NCBI GenBank assembly: GCA_011043375.1
Contig: DQYP01000171.1
Span: 1 to 5,375, forward strand
DNA from: Thermotogaceae bacterium
Lineage (GTDB): Bacteria > Thermotogota > Thermotogae > B21-G9 > HyVt-16
Direction of reading: 5' to 3'
Length of the DNA stretch: 5,375 bases
Of the stretch, positions 1 to 5,375 are shown one piece after another. The number at the start of each line of letters is the position of its first letter. The stretch's first letter is position 1. The position numbers and the translations under genes are program-made. A model generated the notes under the pieces. It saw only the letters and a list, made by a program, of their open reading frames with translations. It did not search any database and was not told the DNA's origin.

Positions 1-974
1 TGTACTGGACAGAAGCCCAGATTGAGCTTGCTAAAATCTTATCTGAAAAATCATTGGGGGGAAAAGTTTTTTTTGCGAACAGCGGTACCGAGGCAAACGA
101 AACAGCCATAAAAATTGCTAGAAAATATGGAAAAAGGAAAAATCCAAAAAAATACAAAATCTTGTCCGCTATTGATTCTTTTCATGGTCGAACTCTCGGT
201 TCATTGACTGCAACAGGACAACCAAAGTATCAAGAAATATTTAAGCCCTTGGTTGATGGCTTTGAATACTTTGAGTTCAACAAAATAGAGGATATAGAGC
301 AGAAAATGAGTGAGGAGGTATGTGGAGTTTTTCTGGAACCTATTCAAGGTGAAAGTGGGATCATTCCAGTAGAAAAACATTTTCTTGAAACAGTCCGGGA
401 TTTATGTAACAAGTATGATGCCATACTCATTTTCGATGAAGTTCAATGCGGTATGGGAAGAACTGGCGAGCTTTTCACGTACAAAATTTATAATGTAGAA
501 CCCGATATGATAACATTAGCCAAAGGGTTGGGAGGAGGAATTCCAATAGGAGCTGTTGTAACTAATGAAAAAGCAGATGTCTTCGAACCAGGGGATCACG
601 GTTCAACCTTTGGTGGTAACCCGTTTGCATGTAGTGTAGCGATAACGATAGTAAACGAAATATCAAGGAAAAGTTTCTTGGAAAGGGTTAAAGATGTTGG
701 TAGCTATCTTAAACATGAGCTTGAGAATCTGGTTGAAAGGTTTCCTGAAATTCTAAAAGAGGTTAGAGGAATAGGATTGATGATCGGAGTTGAATTCAAG
801 GAAAATTTTTCTGCAAGAGAATTTTCAATGAGGTGTTTGAAAAATGGTTTGCTACTGGTACCAGCTGGTAATAATACATTGAGATTTCTACCACCGTTGA
901 TTGTCTCAAAAAAGGAAATAAAGGCTGCTTTGACGATTTTCAAAAAATGTTTGGATGAAATGGGAGAACATTAA
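1..974 (+). CDS. argD: Acetylornithine aminotransferase, 5'-truncated by the window edge
   Basis: This is a PLP-dependent class III aminotransferase of the cytoplasm. It transfers an amino group between glutamate and N-acetylglutamate semialdehyde to make N-acetylornithine in arginine synthesis. The frame is already open at position 3 and reads YWTEAQIELAKILSEKSLGG before VFFANSGTEANE, so the TTG at 54 is an internal leucine and not the start. About 323 residues are visible; compared with the usual 385-400, roughly 60-75 N-terminal residues lie outside. Visible motifs are the phosphate-binding SGTEAN, SFHGRT (about 184-204), IFDEVQCGMGRTG with the PLP-ring aspartate at 435-437, LAKGLGGG with the Schiff-base lysine at 522-524, and STFGGNP (about 603-623). 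The C-terminus has the family's RFLPPL motif, and TAA is at 972-974. Related ornithine, succinylornithine or GABA aminotransferases are possible, but the carAB neighbours favour arginine synthesis. No defect is seen in the visible part. Confidence 0.93.
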   Translation, partial: YWTEAQIELAKILSEKSLGGKVFFANSGTEANETAIKIARKYGKRKNPKKYKILSAIDSFHGRTLGSLTATGQPKYQEIFKPLVDGFEYFEFNKIEDIEQKMSEEVCGVFLEPIQGESGIIPVEKHFLETVRDLCNKYDAILIFDEVQCGMGRTGELFTYKIYNVEPDMITLAKGLGGGIPIGAVVTNEKADVFEPGDHGSTFGGNPFACSVAITIVNEISRKSFLERVKDVGSYLKHELENLVERFPEILKEVRGIGLMIGVEFKENFSAREFSMRCLKNGLLLVPAGNNTLRFLPPLIVSKKEIKAALTIFKKCLDEMGEH

Positions 975-1003
975 GAGGTGCCTTAAAGGCACCTCTTTTT
1001 TTT
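973..1003 (+). terminator. Intrinsic (rho-independent) terminator after argD
   Basis: An 11-bp perfect stem pairs 973-983 with 987-997 around a 3-base loop (984-986), and a run of eight T covers 996-1003. The 5' arm begins with the last two bases of the argD TAA stop, so there is no trailer at all. The opposite strand lacks a matching T run, so it should act only on + strand transcripts. It should end transcripts coming from argD. Only 25 bases separate the T run from the carA start, so carAB must rely on read-through or on a promoter overlapping this hairpin or lying inside argD. Confidence 0.9.
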
Positions 1004-1014
1004 ATTAGATCGAT

Positions 1015-1022
1015 GGGGAGGT
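1015..1022 (+). promoter_or_regulatory. Ribosome binding site of carA
   Basis: GGGGAGGT lies 6 bases before the ATG at 1029 and fixes that start. Its GAGGT (1018-1022) is exactly complementary to ACCTC (991-995) in the 3' arm of the preceding terminator, and three further G-U pairs could extend the match. If transcripts read through with the terminator hairpin open, this site could be partly masked. That consequence is an inference. Confidence 0.88.
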
Positions 1023-1028
1023 TGAAAA

Positions 1029-2213
1029 ATGTCAAATAATGCTTTGCTTGTGTTAGAAGATGGTACATACTTTTTTGGAAAAAATTTAGGGGCTGAAGGT
1101 GAAACTTTTGGAGAGTTGGTTTTTAATACGAGTATGACAGGTTATCAGGAGGTTTTAACTGATCCTTCATATGCCGGCCAGATAGTAATCATGACCTATC
1201 CGGAAATCGGCATATATGGGATCAATGAAGAAGATATAGAGTCAGATGGTATAAAAGTCGCTGGCTTTGTCGTTCACAGAGGTATCGATGAACCTTTTAA
1301 TAGCAGAGCTACAATGAGCTTTCCAGATTATCTAGTCAAGAACGGTATAGTAGCAATTGAAAAGATCGATACGAGGGCTTTAACAAAGAAAATAAGAATT
1401 CACGGTACCATGAAAGCGGCTATATCAACTGTAGATTTGAATCCAGATTCCTTGATAGAGAAAGTCAAAAAATCCCAAGGAATTTCGGAAGTTGATTTTG
1501 TGAAAAGCGTTTCACCTAAAAACATTGTAAAACACTATGTTGAAGGAGCTAAATATAGAATAGTTGTAATTGATTCTGGGATGAAATATGGGATTTTAAG
1601 AGATTTGGAAAAACAAAAAATCAATGTGATAAGGGTTCCTTACAATACTGATATAGAAACAATCAAATCATTCTATCCTGACGGAATTTTGATAGCAAAT
1701 GGTCCAGGTGATCCGGCTATTCTTTATAAAACAATAGAAGTTATTAGACAATTGTTGAAACTTCAAATACCCCTTGCAGGAATATGTTTAGGACATCAGC
1801 TTATTTCACTGGCAATAGGTGGAAAAACCTACAAAATGAAATTTGGACATCGAGGTATAAACCATCCAGTTAAAGATTTGAGAACTTCTAAAGTTGTAAT
1901 AACAACTCATAATCATGGATTTGCAGTCGATCCTGAGAGTTTCGGCATACCTAAAATAGGTGATGAAACTCAAGATGCCAATGTTCTCACCGAAAATCTG
2001 AAAAATTTAAAAGTTTTGGAAGGAAAGAGTCCAATGGGATTTGGAAAAATTGAGATCACACATATTTCCCTCAATGATGGAACAATTGAAGGACTGAAGT
2101 TACTCGATTATCCTGTAATTTCTGTACAATATCATCCAGAAGCTTCTCCGGGACCCCATGATGCCAAATATTTTTTCAAAGAATTCGTACAATTGATTGA
2201 GGTGATGAAATAA
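1029..2213 (+). CDS. carA: Carbamoyl-phosphate synthetase small (glutamine amidotransferase) subunit
   Basis: This cytoplasmic subunit hydrolyses glutamine and passes ammonia through a tunnel to CarB, which makes carbamoyl phosphate for arginine and pyrimidines. The protein has 394 residues. Residues about 5-130 form the CarA-specific N-terminal domain, with the hallmark MTGYQEVLTDPSYAGQ (about 36-51). Residues about 176-390 form a class I glutaminase domain: ANGPGDP (223-229), the nucleophile Cys253 in GICLGHQ, and His369 and Glu371 in QYHPEASPGPHD, so the catalytic triad is intact. HNHGFAVD (294-301) is conserved in place, although a histidine precedes NHG where I recall a glutamine in E. 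coli. Between HNHGFAVD and ITHISLNDGT (343-352) there are about 30 more residues than in E. coli CarA. The start is supported by the strong ribosome binding site and by family alignment at the N-terminus. The stop overlaps the carB start, so the two subunits are probably co-translated. Confidence 0.97.
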   Translation: MSNNALLVLEDGTYFFGKNLGAEGETFGELVFNTSMTGYQEVLTDPSYAGQIVIMTYPEIGIYGINEEDIESDGIKVAGFVVHRGIDEPFNSRATMSFPDYLVKNGIVAIEKIDTRALTKKIRIHGTMKAAISTVDLNPDSLIEKVKKSQGISEVDFVKSVSPKNIVKHYVEGAKYRIVVIDSGMKYGILRDLEKQKINVIRVPYNTDIETIKSFYPDGILIANGPGDPAILYKTIEVIRQLLKLQIPLAGICLGHQLISLAIGGKTYKMKFGHRGINHPVKDLRTSKVVITTHNHGFAVDPESFGIPKIGDETQDANVLTENLKNLKVLEGKSPMGFGKIEITHISLNDGTIEGLKLLDYPVISVQYHPEASPGPHDAKYFFKEFVQLIEVMK

Positions 2214-2215
2214 TG
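2199..2215 (+). promoter_or_regulatory. carB ribosome binding site and carA-carB stop/start overlap
   Basis: GAGGTGAT (2199-2206), inside the last carA codons, lies 6 bases before the carB ATG. The carA stop TAA (2211-2213) and the carB ATG (2213-2215) share one base as TAATG. This arrangement usually gives coupled translation, which would suit the one-to-one CarA:CarB complex. It also fixes the carB start, because the protein aligns with the family from its first residues. Confidence 0.88.
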
Positions 2216-5200
2216 CCGAAAAGAAATGATATAGAAAAAATTTTGGTTATAGGTTCTGGCCCAATTACTATAGGTCAAGCTGCTGAATTCGATTACTCCG
2301 GAACCCAGGCCTTAAAAGCACTTAAAAGTGTGGGATACAAGGTTGTAGTTGTGAATTCAAATTCCGCGACTATAATGACAGATCCAGAATTTTCTGATGC
2401 CGTTTATATTGAACCCTTAACGGTAGAATTCCTTGAAAAGATAATTGAGAAAGAAAAACCTGATGCCCTTCTTCCAACAATTGGTGGCCAAACTGCCTTA
2501 AATTTAGCGATGGAATTGTTTGAAAAAGGTGTATTAGAAAAGTATGGAATAAAATTAATAGGCGCAAAAGCGGAAACTATAAAAAAGGCAGAAGATCGAG
2601 AATTTTTCAAGAAAGCTATGAAAGAGGAAGGGCTGGAAGTTTTGAAAAGTGAATTGGTTTCTAAAGTGACGGATGCACTCGAAGTGGCTGAAAGGTTTGG
2701 TTATCCCGTGATAATAAGACCTAGCTTTACCTTAGGTGGAAGTGGTGGAGGAATAGCTTTTAATGCTGAAGAACTTGAAACAATAGTTGCTAAAGGATTG
2801 ATCGAAAGCCCTGTACACACAGTTTTAATAGAAGAATCTGTGATTGGCTGGAAAGAATACGAACTTGAAGTAATGAGGGATAGTACGGGAAATTTTATTG
2901 TGGTGTGTTCAATCGAAAATTTAGATCCAATGGGAGTTCATACTGGAGATTCTATAACTGTTGCACCTTCACAAACTTTAAGCGATTTTGAATATCAAAG
3001 GATGAGAAATGCAGCCTCTAAAGCTCTCGACGCAATAGGTATCGAAACAGGAGGATCGAATATTCAATTTGCTGTAGATCCAGAAAGTGGTAGAATGGTT
3101 GTTATTGAGATGAATCCAAGAGTTTCAAGATCGTCAGCTCTTGCCTCAAAAGCCACAGGATATCCAATAGCGAAAGTTTCAGCACTTCTTTCGGTTGGTT
3201 ATCACCTCGATGAAATACCAAATTACATAACTGGTAAGACAACCGCAGCTTTTGAACCAACAATAGATTATGTTGTGGTGAAGATCCCCAGATTTCAGTT
3301 AGAGAAATTCCCAGGATCAGATCCAAGATTGAACACTCAAATGAAATCAGTTGGAGAAATAATGGCAATTGGAAAAACATTCAAAGAGGCATTGGGAAAG
3401 GCACTGAGATCCCTGGAGCTTGATTCCAATCCACGATTGGATCTTGAGCATATAAAAGAATATTTAGCTAATCCAACTCCAGAAAGGATATCTTATATTT
3501 TTGCCGCCTTTAGAAATAACATGTCTGTTGATGAAGTTCATAATCTAACAAAAATAGACAAGTGGTTTTTAACAGAAATGAAATCATGTATAGATTTTGA
3601 GAAGAAAATCGCACAGGAAGGTATAAACAGAGAAACATTACAATTAGCAAAAGAGATTGGATATTCAGATAGAGAGTTGGCAGAGATTTTTGAAACAACT
3701 GAAAAAGAAATAAGAGATTTTAGAAAATCTGAGAGTATCCATCCAGTGTTTAAGATGGTTGATACATGTGCTGCAGAATTCGAAGCTCAGACTCCTTATT
3801 TTTATTCCACCTACAACGGTATTGAAAATGAAGCCAAAGTATCAACAAAAAAGAAAATAGTGATTTTAGGTTCCGGCCCAAATAGAATAGGACAAGGAAT
3901 AGAGTTCGATTATGCTAATGTTCATGCAGTATGGGCATTTCAGGAGGAAGGGTATGAAGCTATAATGATCAACTCCAATCCTGAAACGGTATCAACTGAC
4001 TATGATACATCGGATAAATTGTATTTCGACCCATTGACTCCTGAAGATGTTCTTGAGATTGTAGCAATCGAAAGGCCAGAAGGTGTGGTGGTCACATTCG
4101 GGGGTCAAACTCCTTTGAAAATAGCAAATCAACTTGTTGCCGAAGGAGTTAAACTCTTAGGTACAAGTTTAGAATCGATAGAAATTGCCGAAAATAGGGA
4201 GAAATTTGCTCAACTTTTGAAAAAACTCAATTTAAAGAGTCCACCATTCGGGATTGCTAAATCAGTTGAGGAAGCTATTGAAATAGCCAATAAGCTTGGA
4301 TTTCCTGTTTTAGTGAGGCCAAGTTATGTGCTGGGTGGTAGAGCGATGGCTATAGTTGATTCAGTTGATGACCTTATCGAGTATGTTAAAGAAGCAGCTT
4401 ATGTCTCTCCAAAAGCACCAATATTAATCGATAAGTTTCTTGAAGATGCTATTGAATTCGATGTTGATGTTGTTTCAGACGGAAAATTGATATGGATTGC
4501 GGGTTTGATGGAACAAATTGAAGAGGCTGGGATTCATTCAGGGGATTCTACATGTGTTTTACCACCAGTTAGTCTTTCGGAAAGGATGATAAAAAAGATC
4601 GAGAGGTCTGTTTATAAACTCATAAAAGAACTAAAAGTAATTGGAATAGCAAATGTTCAAATAGCTGTTAAAGATGAAGAAGTATTTATAATAGAGGCCA
4701 ATCCAAGAGCATCGAGAACGGTTCCATTTGTAAGTAAAGCAATTGGAATTCCAGTTGCAAAAATCGCTGCAAAAGTCATGCTCGGTAAATCTCTTTTGGA
4801 ACTTTTAGAAGATTACCGACCTTATCTAACCAGAGATAATTTTGAAAATAAGCTTATTATCAAAAATACGCTGCCTACTCCGTGGCCAAAATATTATTCT
4901 GTTAAAGCACCAGTTATACCATTTAATAAATTTCAAGGAACAGATATATTGTTAAGTCCTGAGATGCGATCAACAGGAGAAGTTATGGGAATTGGTGAAG
5001 ATTTTCCAGAGGCATTTATAAAGTCACAAATCGCAGTTAACAATTATTTGCCTTCGAGAGCTGTTTTGGCCACAATTGCAGATAAAGATAAGAGAGATTT
5101 TTTGCCACTTCTTTCTTATCTCTATGATCTTGGATTTGAAATCTATGCAACTTCAGGAACCTCTAAAGCACTTGAAACTTTTGGGGTTCCAACACAGAAA

Positions 5201-5375
5201 GTCCCAAAAATTGGTGAAGGTAGGCCAGATGTTATAGACATAATCGAGCAAGGGAAAGTAGATTTAATAGTTATAACACAATCTAAAGATTCGAGAAAGA
5301 AGAATAAAACGACTGTATATAAACCATTGAAAACTTTTCTTAAATTCGATAGTAAAAGAACAATAAGCTTTAAAA
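2213..5375 (+). CDS. carB: Carbamoyl-phosphate synthetase large subunit, 3'-truncated by the window edge
   Basis: CarB makes carbamoyl phosphate from bicarbonate, two ATP and the ammonia delivered by CarA. I read 1054 codons with no stop or frameshift; the stop lies beyond the window. The protein has the family's duplicated layout. The first synthetase half (about 1-400) has IGSGPITIGQAAEFDY, Arg129, Arg169 in RPSFTLGGSGGG, Glu208, Glu215, Gln285, Glu299 and Asn301. These align without gaps to the E. coli numbering as I recall it. An oligomerisation domain (about 404-540) is about 13 residues shorter than in E. coli. The second half (about 547-935) has LGSGPNRIGQGIEFDY, Arg702 in RPSYVLGGRAM, Gln816, and Glu828, Asn830 and Arg832 in IEANPRASRTVPF. 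Both ATP-grasp sites look complete. About 20 extra residues sit at 866-889, before the allosteric MGS-like domain (from about 940). That domain keeps ATSGT (979-983) and KIGEGRP (999-1005) but turns lysine-rich and atypical after residue 1021. About 20-40 residues probably remain. Confidence 0.96.
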   Translation, partial: MPKRNDIEKILVIGSGPITIGQAAEFDYSGTQALKALKSVGYKVVVVNSNSATIMTDPEFSDAVYIEPLTVEFLEKIIEKEKPDALLPTIGGQTALNLAMELFEKGVLEKYGIKLIGAKAETIKKAEDREFFKKAMKEEGLEVLKSELVSKVTDALEVAERFGYPVIIRPSFTLGGSGGGIAFNAEELETIVAKGLIESPVHTVLIEESVIGWKEYELEVMRDSTGNFIVVCSIENLDPMGVHTGDSITVAPSQTLSDFEYQRMRNAASKALDAIGIETGGSNIQFAVDPESGRMVVIEMNPRVSRSSALASKATGYPIAKVSALLSVGYHLDEIPNYITGKTTAAFEPTIDYVVVKIPRFQLEKFPGSDPRLNTQMKSVGEIMAIGKTFKEALGKALRSLELDSNPRLDLEHIKEYLANPTPERISYIFAAFRNNMSVDEVHNLTKIDKWFLTEMKSCIDFEKKIAQEGINRETLQLAKEIGYSDRELAEIFETTEKEIRDFRKSESIHPVFKMVDTCAAEFEAQTPYFYSTYNGIENEAKVSTKKKIVILGSGPNRIGQGIEFDYANVHAVWAFQEEGYEAIMINSNPETVSTDYDTSDKLYFDPLTPEDVLEIVAIERPEGVVVTFGGQTPLKIANQLVAEGVKLLGTSLESIEIAENREKFAQLLKKLNLKSPPFGIAKSVEEAIEIANKLGFPVLVRPSYVLGGRAMAIVDSVDDLIEYVKEAAYVSPKAPILIDKFLEDAIEFDVDVVSDGKLIWIAGLMEQIEEAGIHSGDSTCVLPPVSLSERMIKKIERSVYKLIKELKVIGIANVQIAVKDEEVFIIEANPRASRTVPFVSKAIGIPVAKIAAKVMLGKSLLELLEDYRPYLTRDNFENKLIIKNTLPTPWPKYYSVKAPVIPFNKFQGTDILLSPEMRSTGEVMGIGEDFPEAFIKSQIAVNNYLPSRAVLATIADKDKRDFLPLLSYLYDLGFEIYATSGTSKALETFGVPTQKVPKIGEGRPDVIDIIEQGKVDLIVITQSKDSRKKNKTTVYKPLKTFLKFDSKRTISFK

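Noticed and set aside
849..875. Possible promoter inside argD for carAB: TTGCTA (849-854) and AATAAT (870-875).
   Set aside because: The spacer is 15 bases and the -35 box matches only 4 of 6, as expected by chance in AT-rich coding DNA. No better pair was found from 850 to 1028.
704..943. Open frame of 79 codons on the - strand inside argD.
   Set aside because: It is antisense to well-conserved ArgD sequence, has no ribosome binding site or recognisable protein motif, and is best seen as a shadow frame.
930..958. TTGACG (930-935), a good -35-like hexamer near the end of argD.
   Set aside because: No -10-like hexamer lies 16-19 bases downstream (the region reads TTGGATGAA).
983..1010. TTAAAG and TTAGAT as a promoter overlapping the terminator.
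   Set aside because: The -35 box matches at only 3 of 6 positions, and the bases are already explained by the hairpin loop, stem and trailing sequence.
975..1028. ARG box, pyrimidine attenuator or riboswitch upstream of carA.
   Set aside because: No ARG-box-like palindrome, leader peptide or conserved riboswitch core fits in the 54 bases; only the terminator and the ribosome binding site are visible.
2370..2610. Two overlapping - strand open frames (65 and 68 codons) inside carB.
   Set aside because: Both lie opposite conserved CarB ATP-grasp sequence, overlap each other in different frames and resemble no protein.
3102..3698. Two - strand open frames (92 and 62 codons) opposite carB.
   Set aside because: They are antisense to conserved CarB sequence and are leucine-rich as expected from reversed coding DNA; no start signals are seen.
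792..4459. Eight GAATTC palindromes, more than expected in AT-rich DNA.
   Set aside because: Six are in-frame Glu-Phe codons (GAA TTC) and the other two also fall within ordinary codons, so codon choice explains them.

Overview
The window is an AT-rich stretch, coding on the + strand only, from what looks like a thermophilic low-GC bacterium. ArgD, CarA and CarB all read most like Thermotogota (Thermotoga/Pseudothermotoga-type) proteins. Arginine codons are mostly AGA/AGG and ATA is common for isoleucine, which fits a thermophile. The taxon is an inference from remembered sequence style; no search was run.

Layout: (1) positions 1-974 hold the 3' part of argD (acetylornithine aminotransferase), whose N-terminus lies before the window. 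(2) Positions 973-1003 hold a strong intrinsic terminator that begins inside the argD stop codon. (3) carA (small, glutaminase subunit of carbamoyl-phosphate synthetase) occupies 1029-2213, with a strong ribosome binding site at 1015-1022. (4) carB (large, synthetase subunit) starts at 2213, overlaps the carA stop by one base (TAATG), and stays open to the last base of the window; its stop is outside. There is no gene-free stretch longer than 54 bases and nothing convincing on the - strand.

The three genes fit one pathway. ArgD makes N-acetylornithine on the way to ornithine. CarA releases ammonia from glutamine, and CarB uses it with bicarbonate and two ATP to make carbamoyl phosphate. Carbamoyl phosphate joins ornithine to give citrulline, and also feeds pyrimidine synthesis. 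The window is therefore probably the end of an arginine cluster followed by carAB.

No undescribed system is visible; this is core metabolism. The points worth a second look are: the terminator wedged between argD and carA, whose 3' arm is complementary to the carA ribosome binding site; an extra segment of about 30 residues in the CarA glutaminase domain; an insertion of about 20 residues before the CarB allosteric domain; and a lysine-rich, divergent end of that domain in which the usual ligand-binding residues are not recognisable.
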